DNA of 27,160 nucleotides from an uncultured Christensenella sp. (GCA_910583735.1 CAJTXS010000020.1:1-27160), one strand, 5' to 3'; counted from the first letter of the stretch, positions 1 through 8,076 are shown. Notes: generated by a model not told the origin, from the sequence alone. Numbers and translations: made by a program.

Positions 1-77
1 TGATCATCAATTATACTAATACATGTACATAATTAGGTCGGATAACTCACCGCCTTTATATATAAATAAATCAGAAA

Positions 78-111
78 TTAATAAAATAAAGACGCCTACA
101 AAGGCGTCTTT
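78..111 (-). terminator. Rho-independent terminator of the GPH transporter gene
   Basis: A 9 bp perfect stem (88-96 pairing with 103-111) with a 6-base loop lies about 20 bases after the transporter stop codon. On the minus strand it is followed by a T-rich tract (TTTATTTTAT). The plus-strand side is also T-containing, so it may work in both directions. Confidence 0.8.
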
Positions 112-130
112 ATCATATAAAAGTCAACTG

Positions 131-1873
131 TTATTGATCTTGCTCGGGGGTATCGCTGTCCGAGACGTCCGCTTGCTCCGACGTACCGTCGAGCGTCGCG
201 CTGTCGTCAGTCGCGATGTCTTCTCTCGTGGACTCGACGATTTCTATCTTCTCCCTAACCTCGAGGGCATCGTCTGTCAAGCTAAAGCCCATCTCGAGCA
301 CTCTCTCTTCCGTAAGCAAGCCGAGCGCAAGAGCATCGGCAACCTGAGTCTGCTCGAGATCGCCATTCTCTATATCGGCTACGAGTGCGCGCTTCTTCAA
401 ATCCTGCGCTATATCGAGCTGCTTCTTCTCTGTAAGATCCCAGAAGAAGAAAGGTATCATAGCCAGCACTCCGCAGATTACGCCCATGACCGCCCAAATA
501 ATGAATACGTTACGCATGACGGTTGAGTTGGCATAATCGGTAGCGTTGACTGCGCCGAATTTCTCGAGCAAAGCGGCTACCAAAGCAGTGGAGCCGAGTC
601 CGCACAGCGTGGTAATAACGCCCGTATACTGCGACATAAAGCCGTCTAATCTATCTCCCGTCTTCCATTGCTGATAATCGCAATAGTCGGCTGTCATTGC
701 AGGCGATGTAACTGTCCACAATGCGGCAAACATATTGTGCAAGAACAGGCCTATGTACATAATCCAAGGAGTAACGGGGCTGCTATATGCAAACAGTACC
801 AAAACAAGGATAAGCGCGGATATGACAGTCGAACCTCCGAAAGATATCAAAGTCATATTCCTCTTGCCGAACTTCTTCTGAATAAGCGGCGCGAACAGCA
901 TGCCCGGAACGAATGCTATACCCAAGACCGTGGACATCGCTCCGATGATGCTTGCGGCGTTATCTTTAATCATATAGGTGGCTATGTAGAAAGAGCAACC
1001 GAACAGCGTAATTCTACCGAAAGCAAGTACGTTGGACAAGTTGATGAGCCAGAAGTACTTATTCTTAAAGCTCTTCTTGATACCGGCAAAGAATCCGACC
1101 TTCTGCTTGACCTTCTTCTCGACCATGAAGCGCTCTTTACATCCGAAGAACATCAACAGAGACAATCCCGCGCACACCATACCCATGATAGGGAATACTA
1201 CCCTATAGGACATGATATTGGTAAGCGCGCCGCCGCCGTAAATGCCCTGGACTATCAAGGGATAGAATAACTGTACCGCCGAGGGTCCGAGAGAGTCGAG
1301 AACGCCGCCTACGGAGTACAGCTTAGTACGCTCGTTGGTGTTGGGGGTAATAACCTGCGCCAGACCTACTCTGCCGTAAGAGAAGAATGAGAACATCGTA
1401 TACGCTATAAAATATAGCAACTGATAAGAGCCTACGACCAGTACCTGCGTCACAGTGATGGGAATACCGTCCTTAGGCATAAACATATCGGGAATAAACG
1501 CCAGCAACCAGAACGAAACTACGCTTGCAACGCCCGCCCAAAGCAAGAAGGGACGGTAACGTCCGTACTTGGTATTGGTGTTGTCGATAATCCAACCTAC
1601 GATAGGAGCGCGGAAAATAGAGAGAATCGCCATTATCCAAGTGGTATAAAGTACAATACGCTGATCGAACTGATAGTGTACCGACAGATACGCGCCCATG
1701 GTAATGGTAAAATACTGCGTAAATATACCGAATCCCTGTACGCCCATACCACCGACGGCATACGATATGAATTCTTTGTTAGGCAAGTGGTAACCCTCTT
1801 TAGGCGGGGTATTCCAATGCGCGAAAAAGTCTTTTACAAAGAATCCGACTTTAGAAAAGATGTTAGTCTTCAT
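131..1873 (-). CDS. GPH-family (MelB-like) sugar:cation symporter, MFS superfamily
   Basis: This 580-residue, strongly hydrophobic protein has the GPH-family signature after the second helix region: an Asp-Asn pair in WIIDNTNTKYGRYRPF, corresponding to the D-x-(T/N)-x-T-x-x-GR-x-RP loop. Members are 12-helix inner-membrane symporters that import glycosides, pentosides or hexuronides with Na+ or H+; the substrate cannot be named here. The transmembrane part ends near residue 482. A hydrophilic, acidic tail of about 98 residues follows (483-580, rich in D, E, S and T, ending in SDTPEQDQ). This makes the protein longer than the usual 450-500 residues. The start is supported by AGAGGG a few bases upstream of the ATG. 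It has its own promoter (2031-2059) and terminator, so it is probably monocistronic. No glycosidase is adjacent to suggest a substrate. Confidence 0.88.
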   Translation of the reverse strand: MKTNIFSKVGFFVKDFFAHWNTPPKEGYHLPNKEFISYAVGGMGVQGFGIFTQYFTITMGAYLSVHYQFDQRIVLYTTWIMAILSIFRAPIVGWIIDNTNTKYGRYRPFLLWAGVASVVSFWLLAFIPDMFMPKDGIPITVTQVLVVGSYQLLYFIAYTMFSFFSYGRVGLAQVITPNTNERTKLYSVGGVLDSLGPSAVQLFYPLIVQGIYGGGALTNIMSYRVVFPIMGMVCAGLSLLMFFGCKERFMVEKKVKQKVGFFAGIKKSFKNKYFWLINLSNVLAFGRITLFGCSFYIATYMIKDNAASIIGAMSTVLGIAFVPGMLFAPLIQKKFGKRNMTLISFGGSTVISALILVLVLFAYSSPVTPWIMYIGLFLHNMFAALWTVTSPAMTADYCDYQQWKTGDRLDGFMSQYTGVITTLCGLGSTALVAALLEKFGAVNATDYANSTVMRNVFIIWAVMGVICGVLAMIPFFFWDLTEKKQLDIAQDLKKRALVADIENGDLEQTQVADALALGLLTEERVLEMGFSLTDDALEVREKIEIVESTREDIATDDSATLDGTSEQADVSDSDTPEQDQ

Positions 1874-1898
1874 AATTTCGCCCTCTAATTATTATGCA

Positions 1899-1994
1899 CG
1901 GCACTGTCTGCCGATACCGTCTTATACATCTCTTACAGCCCGCGCCCTTATCCCGCACGCTGCAATCAAGCGGATACCGTCTGATAAATCCGCT
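1899..1994 (-). promoter_or_regulatory. Structured leader of the GPH transporter with repeated GACGGTATC motif
   Basis: The predicted transcript leader of about 150 nt contains two hairpins: arms 1969-1975/1988-1994 and 1899-1903/1909-1913. A direct repeat lies alongside them (1913-1930 and 1973-1990, 15 of 18 bases identical, 60 bp apart). The repeats could be operator sites for a sugar-responsive regulator or part of an RNA element. I do not recognise a known riboswitch. Confidence 0.3.
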
Positions 1995-2030
1995 AACGAG
2001 CGAAAAAACCAAACTCCACATTTTACAATT

Positions 2031-2059
2031 ATTATACTATATTAATATAGCGATTGCAA
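2031..2059 (-). promoter_or_regulatory. Promoter of the GPH transporter gene
   Basis: On the minus strand the -35 is TTGCAA (2054-2059) and the -10 is TATAAT (2031-2036), with a 17 bp spacer. This places the transcription start near 2024, about 150 bases before the start codon. Confidence 0.65.
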
Positions 2060-2144
2060 ATAAATTAATCGCTGTAGGAAGCTAAATAATCACAATTTAC
2101 AATATCGAACAATTATGACGCCGCAACAGCCCGCTGCAACGCAA

Positions 2145-2588
2145 TTATTTGCCCGTAGAACCGAAGCCGCCCTCTCCTCTTACCGTGTCGGACAGCTCGC
2201 TTGCTATCTCGTACTCGGCGCGGATATAGGGAGCGATTACTATCTGCGCCACCCTGTCTCCGCATGATACTTTGCGCGGCTCATTGGAATGGTTGTGCAG
2301 AGCTACCATTATCTCGCCGCGATAGTCGCTGTCTATTACTCCCACTTTATTGGCGGGAGCAAGTCCCTGCTTGGCGCCCAAAGAGCTGCGCGCATAGATA
2401 AGTCCCACAGTACCGCAAGGAATCTCCATCGCAAGACCCGTATGTATAAATACCGTCTGCCCCGCGCCGATTACGACCTCGCCGTCGCATACGGCGTACA
2501 GGTCCGCAGCCGCAGCCCACTCGCTGCCGTACTTAGGCAATATGGCGCGCTCGTCCAACTTCTTAACTCTCAAAGAGCAACTTTGCAT
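2145..2588 (-). CDS. dut: dUTP diphosphatase (trimeric dUTPase)
   Basis: Hydrolyses dUTP to dUMP and pyrophosphate in the cytoplasm, keeping uracil out of DNA and supplying dUMP for thymidylate synthesis. All five motifs of the trimeric family are present in order: AADLYA, ARSSLG, GVIDSDYRGEI (with the catalytic Asp), RVAQIVI, and the C-terminal GEGGFGSTG arm that closes over the nucleotide. The chosen start (147 residues, MQSCSLRV) sits 4-5 bases after a perfect GGAGGTGG at 2593-2600. A longer reading to an ATG at 2618 would place that ribosome binding site inside the gene. The family is usually about 145-150 residues, which fits. The gene follows the nrdDG terminator and has its own promoter, so it is near, but probably not co-transcribed with, the reductase. 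Confidence 0.95.
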   Translation of the reverse strand: MQSCSLRVKKLDERAILPKYGSEWAAAADLYAVCDGEVVIGAGQTVFIHTGLAMEIPCGTVGLIYARSSLGAKQGLAPANKVGVIDSDYRGEIMVALHNHSNEPRKVSCGDRVAQIVIAPYIRAEYEIASELSDTVRGEGGFGSTGK

Positions 2589-2630
2589 AAATCCACCTCC
2601 GTATAAACGCACTGACATGCGTCGCCATAC

Positions 2631-2660
2631 ATTATAACATTATATATATATAATAGTAAA
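2631..2660 (-). promoter_or_regulatory. Promoter of dut
   Basis: On the minus strand, TATAAT (2631-2636) is preceded by TTTACT (2655-2660) with an 18 bp spacer, giving a leader of roughly 36 nt before the dut ATG. Confidence 0.55.
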
Positions 2661-2958
2661 TACATTGCCTTAATATATCGACAACAACCGACATTATATG
2701 TATTCAGCCGTCCCGTATATTACCTTAAATCGACAAGCAGTTGCAACAATAGATAAGCGACGCAAAGATATATTTATGCCTGCGCTCAGCGCGTCACGCC
2801 GCGCGGCAAGCGTAACAGTTAAGAATCATACAGCTTATATATAACGTCTTAATGGATTAACATGCATTATATCAATTAAATTAAACAACGCTGCGTATCC
2901 TATGACTTCGTATATATAGGCGACCTATAAGAGTGCAGGCAAGAATTAAGCGTAATAT
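2661..2958. other. Intergenic stretch between dut promoter and nrdG terminator, nothing recognised
   Basis: These roughly 300 AT-rich bases contain no ORF with a ribosome binding site. The only visible structure is a GC-rich dyad around 2780-2815 (GCGCG / CGCGC). I see no RNA gene family. Confidence 0.4.
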
Positions 2959-2987
2959 AAAAAACGACGCGAATAACTCCGCGCCGC
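2959..2987 (-). terminator. Rho-independent terminator of the nrdDG operon
   Basis: An 8 bp stem with two G-U pairs (2964-2971 with 2980-2987, loop of 8) is followed on the minus strand by six T residues (2959-2964). It lies about 20 bases after the nrdG stop codon. Confidence 0.75.
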
Positions 2988-3007
2988 ATATCCGATTATA
3001 TAATATA

Positions 3008-3553
3008 TCAATAATAAGTACCGCCCGCGCCGCCGTCCTTCCACAGCCTAACACAGCCGTCTTTAAGCGACCTTCCTACGTCTATTATGCGCTGATTGGA
3101 CGAACCCCTAAAGCGCAGTTTAATATCCTTAAGCTCCTCTACGAATTCTCCGTCGACAAGCACGTCCATATAGGACAACATCTCGTCCGTCACCTCGGTA
3201 TGCGCTCTGCCGCCCGCGCACAGGTCTACATCGTAAGTATATCCGCTGTAGCACCATATATCCTTGCCGGGCAACTCTCTCTTAATCATGCGAAGCAATT
3301 CTATGAGCGCGCGCTGGTTGCTCGGCTCGAAAGGCTCTCCGCCGAGCAACGAAAGTCCGCGTATATAATCGGGCTTAAGCGCATCCAATATCTCGTCGCG
3401 TACGGCATCCGTATAAGGCTGACCGTAATTAAAATCCCATGCCTCGGCATTGAAGCAGCCCTTACACTTATGCGTGCAGCCGCTGACGAACAGCGATACT
3501 CGCACACCCTCGCCGTTGGCGACGTCGAACTTCTTGATAGTTGCGTAATTCAT
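3008..3553 (-). CDS. nrdG: Anaerobic ribonucleoside-triphosphate reductase activating protein (radical SAM)
   Basis: NrdG is the 4Fe-4S/SAM activase that generates the glycyl radical on NrdD under anoxia. The 181-residue protein carries the radical-SAM cysteine motif CTHKCKGC (Cys26, Cys30, Cys33) directly after the FVSG strand. It also has the GGEP SAM-binding motif at 71-74 and a WCYSGYT segment typical of NrdG. Length is normal (150-200 residues). Its ATG is 15 bases after the nrdD stop codon, with a GGGCGGGA ribosome binding site in the gap, so it is the second gene of an nrdD-nrdG operon. A terminator follows. Confidence 0.95.
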   Translation of the reverse strand: MNYATIKKFDVANGEGVRVSLFVSGCTHKCKGCFNAEAWDFNYGQPYTDAVRDEILDALKPDYIRGLSLLGGEPFEPSNQRALIELLRMIKRELPGKDIWCYSGYTYDVDLCAGGRAHTEVTDEMLSYMDVLVDGEFVEELKDIKLRFRGSSNQRIIDVGRSLKDGCVRLWKDGGAGGTYY

Positions 3554-3568
3554 ATCCCGCCCAAGCTA

Positions 3569-5692
3569 TTACAGATGCAATACTCTCGACTTGATTTCCT
3601 TAGTCTTACCCAAGTTCCAGAAGTTCTCGCCCAAATAGCCGCATGTACGACGGGTGACGTTCATCTTCTTCTGATCTTTATTGTGACAGTTAGGGCACTC
3701 CCACTCGTTGTTATCGTTGATGACAATCTCTCCGTCGTAGCCGCATACGTGGCAGTAGTCGCTCTTGGTATTGAACTCGGCATACTGTATATTCTCGTAG
3801 ATATACTTGACTACCTCGCGCATAGCCTCGAGATTATGCGTCATGTTGGGTATCTCAACGTAGGAAATACATCCGCCGCTGGATATCACCTGGAACTTGC
3901 TCTCGAATGTGAACTTGGAGAAAGCGTCTATCTTCTCTCTCACGTCCACGTGATAGGAGTTAGTATAGTAGCCCTTATCGGTGACGTCGGGGACGGTGCC
4001 GTACTTCTCCTTGTCCACTCTTGCGAATCTGTAGCAAAGAGATTCCGCAGGCGTGCCGTACAGACCGAAAGCTATGCCCGTCTGAGCCTTCCACCTGTCG
4101 GTAGCCTCGCGCATCTTATTCATAACCTTGAGCGCGAACTCCTCGCCCTTAGGCGTAGTCTGCGACTCGCCCGTCATGAGTTTAGTAACTTCGTATACGC
4201 CGATATATCCCAGCGAAATGGTAGAGTATCCGCCCTCGAGCAGCTTATCTATAGTCTCGCCCTTCTCCAGTCTCGCAATCGCGCCGTACTGCCAATGTAT
4301 GGGCGACACGTCGCTCTTAATGCCTCTGAGCGCATTGTGCCTGCACATCAACGCCTCGTAGCATAGCTGGAGACGCTCGTCGAACAGCTTCCAGAACTTA
4401 TCTTCGTCACAGTCGCAGGCGAGCGCTATCTGAGGAAGATTGATACTTACTACGCCTTGATTAAATCTGCCTTCGAACTTAAAGTTGCCGTCCTTATCTT
4501 TCCAAGTGGAAAGGAACGAGCGACAGCCCATGGGCGAGAATACGTTGCCTTCGTAATTCTCCCTCATCTTCTTGGCGGAGATGTAGTCGGGATAAAGTCT
4601 CTTGGAAGAGCACTTGACCGCAAGCTCGGTAACATAATCGTATTTGCCGCCCTTTAGAGCGTTGTGCTCGTCGAGCACATACACGAGCTTAGGGAACGCG
4701 GGAGTGATATAGACTCCCTTCTCATTCTTAATTCCCTCGTATCTTTGACGCAATATCTCCATGATTATCTGCGCGTTCTCTTCAATATACTCGTCGTTCT
4801 TATCGAGATAGAGGAAAAGCGTGACGAACGGAGACTGTCCGTTGGTGGTCATGAGGGTATTAATCTGATACTGTATCGTCTGTACGCCCGCCTTGAGCTC
4901 GTCCTCAAGCCTGTCGTCGACCATGGCGATTATCTCCTCGTTGGTCGCTAAAGGGAATATCTCGCGGTAATGACGCTCGAACTTGTGCTTGCTCTTCCTC
5001 AAGTACTTGCCCAGATGTCTGATATCTACGGACTGTCCGCCGTACTGCGAGCAAGCTACCGCGGCGATAATCTGCGTGGTGATGGTGCACGCAACTTGGA
5101 AACTCTTGGGGCTCTCGATGAGCTTGCCGTTCATAACGGTGCCGTTGTCGAGCATGTCGCCGATATTAATAAGGCAGCAGTTGAATATGGGCTGGATAAA
5201 ATAGTCGGCGTCGTGGAAGTGCAATATGCCGTCCTCGTGAGCCTTGGCTATCTTCTCGGGCAACAAAAGTCTCTTGGTAAGGTCCTTGGACACTTCGCCC
5301 GCTATCAAATCGCGCTGTGTGCTCGCAGCCAAGGCGTTTTTATTGGAATTCTCTTCCATTACGTCCTTATTGGCGTTGCGAATAAGGCTGAGTATTGCCT
5401 CGTCGGTAGTATTGGCTTTGCGTACCAATGCCCTCGTGAAGCGATAGATAATATACTTCTTGGCAAGCTCGTAGTGACCGTAGGACATGAGCTTCTCTTC
5501 TATGATATCCTGTATGTCCTCTACCAATATCCTCTTGCGACCTTTACGCGATACATAGTTGAGAATATCCTTAATCTCCGCATCGCTCGCGCGCTCGCAC
5601 TCGTCTACCTCGTCGTTGGCTTTATGTATAGCCGCAACTATCTTCGCTCTGTCGTATTCTGCAAATGTTCCATCCCTCTTAACTACCTGCAT
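3569..5692 (-). CDS. nrdD: Anaerobic ribonucleoside-triphosphate reductase, class III
   Basis: Oxygen-sensitive glycyl-radical enzyme that reduces ribonucleoside triphosphates to dNTPs, using formate as reductant in the known enzymes. The 707-residue protein starts with an ATP-cone allosteric domain (about 1-95, MQVVKRDGTFAEYDRAKI), followed by the ten-stranded barrel. At the C terminus is a four-cysteine zinc site (Cys647, Cys650, Cys666, Cys669) and the radical loop RRTCGYLG, with Gly685 as the radical-bearing residue. Length matches the family (about 700-750). It is the first gene of the nrdDG operon, with a promoter and two NrdR boxes just upstream. The ATG is preceded by GGGAG and GAGGA. 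Its presence points to anaerobic growth. Confidence 0.97.
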   Translation of the reverse strand: MQVVKRDGTFAEYDRAKIVAAIHKANDEVDECERASDAEIKDILNYVSRKGRKRILVEDIQDIIEEKLMSYGHYELAKKYIIYRFTRALVRKANTTDEAILSLIRNANKDVMEENSNKNALAASTQRDLIAGEVSKDLTKRLLLPEKIAKAHEDGILHFHDADYFIQPIFNCCLINIGDMLDNGTVMNGKLIESPKSFQVACTITTQIIAAVACSQYGGQSVDIRHLGKYLRKSKHKFERHYREIFPLATNEEIIAMVDDRLEDELKAGVQTIQYQINTLMTTNGQSPFVTLFLYLDKNDEYIEENAQIIMEILRQRYEGIKNEKGVYITPAFPKLVYVLDEHNALKGGKYDYVTELAVKCSSKRLYPDYISAKKMRENYEGNVFSPMGCRSFLSTWKDKDGNFKFEGRFNQGVVSINLPQIALACDCDEDKFWKLFDERLQLCYEALMCRHNALRGIKSDVSPIHWQYGAIARLEKGETIDKLLEGGYSTISLGYIGVYEVTKLMTGESQTTPKGEEFALKVMNKMREATDRWKAQTGIAFGLYGTPAESLCYRFARVDKEKYGTVPDVTDKGYYTNSYHVDVREKIDAFSKFTFESKFQVISSGGCISYVEIPNMTHNLEAMREVVKYIYENIQYAEFNTKSDYCHVCGYDGEIVINDNNEWECPNCHNKDQKKMNVTRRTCGYLGENFWNLGKTKEIKSRVLHL

Positions 5693-5725
5693 TCCTCATT
5701 TCTCCCGTTTTTTGAAACTGCAACT

Positions 5726-5754
5726 ATGATACAATATATAGTATTATTAGTCAA
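5726..5754 (-). promoter_or_regulatory. Promoter of nrdDG
   Basis: On the minus strand the -35 is TTGACT (5749-5754) and the -10 is TATCAT (5726-5731), with a 17 bp spacer. The start of transcription would be near 5719. An NrdR box sits exactly in the spacer. Confidence 0.7.
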
Positions 5755-5773
5755 CATTTTTTACAACATATTG
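5732..5773. promoter_or_regulatory. Tandem NrdR boxes controlling nrdDG
   Basis: The NrdR box core is CwAtATaTwG. Box 1 at 5732-5741 reads CAATATATAG (10/10) and lies between the -35 and -10. Box 2 at 5764-5773 reads CAACATATTG (9/10) and lies upstream of the -35. They are 32 bp apart, about three helical turns, which is the spacing known for NrdR operators. NrdR is the ATP/dATP-sensing repressor of ribonucleotide reductase genes. Repression by promoter occlusion is inferred; the nrdR gene is not in this window. Confidence 0.85.
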
Positions 5774-5775
5774 CG

Positions 5776-6430
5776 ATTTATTCCCAGACAAATTACGGCT
5801 TATCTGTAAATTATGCTTTAGATGACTATCTCACAACGATAGATTATATTTATATGAATTTCTTTATAATAACGCGGTTATAAATCGTTCCAAAAGCATA
5901 AAATCGGCTGTTATTACAAGCACATATGCCAAGTCTTGCAGACAATAAAAGATGTCCCGACGCTATTGCAATATACGCTATATAAGAGGCATGCTCCGTA
6001 CTTGCATGATAATAACGCAATATACAGCCATGTCCCGAGCGGAGCTCTGTAAAACAATTCATAAATAATTTTATATTGCTTATACAGCTAATATCGATAT
6101 ACAGAATCTACGACGCTGTCGCTTTCTTAAAAAACCTGCGCCCGATACGACTTAATTAATGTGCCTATTAATACTAAGCGCTATGCTACTCTTCCACTGC
6201 ACGAAAACACGGCATCGATACAAACTAATGTTATACATACCCCAGATAAAACCCCTGCTTACCCAATACAATAATCTGCCTATGCGGCAACAACGCAATC
6301 CTTTAAGCTACAGCAGCATATCGCTGCAATCAAGTACTTTGATATATCCTATATTGATAATATGGACGCGCGTATTATATTATATATTTTATCTGCCGTA
6401 ATAATTTTTGTTTTTATTGCTTAAAAACGC
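5776..6430. other. Long intergenic stretch between nrdDG and the ABC operon, nothing recognised
   Basis: About 650 AT-rich bases. Short open frames exist on both strands (70-80 codons), but none has a ribosome binding site, a coding-like composition or a recognisable product. There is no T-box motif or lysine- or glycine-riboswitch-like core. It may hold an unrecognised small RNA or a decayed gene, but I cannot support either. Confidence 0.4.
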
Positions 6431-6459
6431 TTTACTTCTTTAATGCGATAAAGTATTAT
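6431..6459 (+). promoter_or_regulatory. Promoter of the amino-acid ABC operon
   Basis: TTTACT (6431-6436) and TATTAT (6454-6459) are 17 bp apart, giving a leader of only about 25 nt before the lipoprotein ATG at 6491. A leader this short leaves no room for a riboswitch. Confidence 0.6.
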
Positions 6460-6490
6460 ATAAATATCGTAAACATTTCGGAGGCATTAA

Positions 6491-7327
6491 ATGAAGAAGT
6501 TAGTAATGATTGCGCTCGTAGTAGTTATGAGCCTTGCGGCTGTGCTGGGCATTGCGGCATGCAATAAAACGGAACTCGTCGGATTCGACGTAGAGCTCGC
6601 AAAGGCAGTCGGCGACTACCTCGGCGTAAAGGTAGAATTCCAGGAGATTAACTGGGACCAAAAGGAAACGGAACTCGAATCCAAGAACATCGACCTGCTG
6701 TGGAACGGCGTATCCATCAATCCCGAGCGTATCGAAGCGTGGGAGATGAGCGGACCTTACATGCTCAACGAGCAAGTAGCTATCATCCGTAAGAGCGACA
6801 AGGATAAGTACGACACCTTGGATAAGATGAAGTCCACTACCGAGTGGATAGCCGAAGGCGGCAGCGAAGGCAAGAAGGTAATCGAGAGCCTCGGCATCAC
6901 GCCCAAACAGGCGGAAGCGCAGATTAACATACTCACCGAGCTCAAGTCGGGCACTATAGATATAGGCGTCATGGATAAAGTAATGGCGGGCTACTACATC
7001 AACCAGTCGGGCAGCAGCTATTCCGCCGACCTCATGATAGCTGACGTAAAGCTCGCGGAAAGCGAATACTACGGTATAGCGTGCCGCAAGGGCGAAAAGG
7101 CGCTCATGGATAAGATCAACACCGCTCTTGCAGCCAAGTACAAAGACGGCACCATGACAGATATAGCCGAGAAGTACGGTCTTGCAGAAATCCTTATCCC
7201 CTACGAGTACGAGTCGCAGTGGGACAGCATCGAGAACAAGGCTGATTGGGACTATATAGTATCGAGGGGCAGCATCAAGATAGGCTATACCTTGTTCGCT
7301 CCCATGAACTTCAAGGCTAAAGTCTAA
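6491..7327 (+). CDS. Amino-acid ABC transporter substrate-binding lipoprotein, apparently circularly permuted
   Basis: A family-3 (SBP_bac_3-like) binding lipoprotein of 278 residues. It has a signal peptide (1-23) and a lipobox ending IAAC, with lipidated Cys24. In normal members the first strand and ligand-contact loop (pattern G-x-(L/I)-x-(I/V)-G-x-T-x-x-x-P-x-x-(F/Y)) come soon after the lipidated cysteine and before the GFDVELAKAV helix. Here GFDVELAKAV begins at residue 31, only seven residues after Cys24. The missing segment is found instead at the extreme C terminus (GSIKIGYTLFAPMNF, 260-274). The order is therefore rotated. The rest is ordinary, including DIGVMDKVMAGYY at 157-169. 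A GGAGG at 6480-6484 supports the start. It heads an operon with a permease and an ATPase. The substrate is probably a polar amino acid; which one cannot be told. Confidence 0.88.
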   Translation: MKKLVMIALVVVMSLAAVLGIAACNKTELVGFDVELAKAVGDYLGVKVEFQEINWDQKETELESKNIDLLWNGVSINPERIEAWEMSGPYMLNEQVAIIRKSDKDKYDTLDKMKSTTEWIAEGGSEGKKVIESLGITPKQAEAQINILTELKSGTIDIGVMDKVMAGYYINQSGSSYSADLMIADVKLAESEYYGIACRKGEKALMDKINTALAAKYKDGTMTDIAEKYGLAEILIPYEYESQWDSIENKADWDYIVSRGSIKIGYTLFAPMNFKAKV

Positions 7328-7354
7328 TATATACTATACTCATTGCTTACAACA

Positions 7355-7386
7355 AGCGGTCCCGTCCCTTATCGGATGCGACCGCT
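7355..7386 (+). repeat. Intercistronic hairpin between lipoprotein and permease genes
   Basis: Inverted repeat AGCGGTC (7355-7361) and GACCGCT (7380-7386), with an inner CCG/CGG pairing. No T-run follows, so it is not a full terminator. Hairpins in this position commonly stabilise the upstream lipoprotein message and lower downstream expression; that role is inferred here. Confidence 0.5.
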
Positions 7387-7410
7387 CATTGAATATATAA
7401 GAGGTTACTT

Positions 7411-8076
7411 ATGCCCTTTACAACAACTCTGACATTCGGAGAAGCTACTGTCGCCCTGCTTACGGGCTTCGGCAATACGGTGCTGATATTCCTGCTTACG
7501 CTGCTGTTCGCCCTTCCGCTCGGACTGATAGTGTGCGCTTGCTCCATGTCTAAATTCAAACCGCTGAAATATCTTGCAAAGACATTCGTGTGGATAATAC
7601 GCGGCACTCCACTGCTGCTGCAGATAATAGTAATATTCTACGTCCCCGGACTGCTGTTCAACGCGCCTTTTAAGCAGCGTATGGTGGCGGTAGTAATCGC
7701 TTTCACCATCAACTATGCCTGTTACTTCTCCGAGATATACAGAGGCGGAATTATGAGCATAGAAAAGGGACAGTACGAGGCGGGATACGTGCTCGGCATG
7801 ACGCGTATGCAGGTATTCTTCAAGATAGTGCTGCCTCAGATGATCAAGAGGATACTCGCGCCCATGAGCAACGAGATAATCACTCTCGTAAAAGATACCT
7901 CGCTCGCGCAAGTAATCTCCATAGGAGAACTGGTTAAAAAGGCGTACGAATTGCAAAATCAATACGTGGTAATATGGCCGCTCTTCTACGCGGGAGTATT
8001 CTATCTGATATTCAACGGCGGACTCACTCTGCTGTTCGGATACGCGGAGAGGAAACTCAGCTATTATAAGGTGTAA
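7411..8076 (+). CDS. Polar amino-acid ABC transporter permease (HisM/GlnP type)
   Basis: Inner-membrane permease of 221 residues with several hydrophobic helices. It has a RGTPLLLQ segment (about residues 64-71) typical of this family, and an EAA loop (GQYEAGYVLGMTRMQVFFKIVLPQ region, near residue 120) that docks onto the ATPase. Length and motifs are normal. GAGG at 7401-7404 precedes the ATG. The ATPase gene begins three bases after its stop, so the two are translationally linked. Only one permease gene is present, which suggests it works as a homodimer. Confidence 0.95.
   Translation: MPFTTTLTFGEATVALLTGFGNTVLIFLLTLLFALPLGLIVCACSMSKFKPLKYLAKTFVWIIRGTPLLLQIIVIFYVPGLLFNAPFKQRMVAVVIAFTINYACYFSEIYRGGIMSIEKGQYEAGYVLGMTRMQVFFKIVLPQMIKRILAPMSNEIITLVKDTSLAQVISIGELVKKAYELQNQYVVIWPLFYAGVFYLIFNGGLTLLFGYAERKLSYYKV

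Noticed and set aside
2933..4366. A 477-codon open frame on the plus strand over nrdG and nrdD
   Set aside because: It is the complement of two well-recognised minus-strand genes, has no recognisable domain or ribosome binding site, and crosses the nrdDG terminator and intergenic gap.
5850..6401. Two short frames (70 and 80 codons) in the nrdD-ABC intergenic region
   Set aside because: Neither has a ribosome binding site, family resemblance or coding-like composition.
6063..6490. Possible amino-acid riboswitch or T-box before the ABC operon
   Set aside because: The predicted leader is about 25 nt and no T-box or lysine-riboswitch core sequence is visible.
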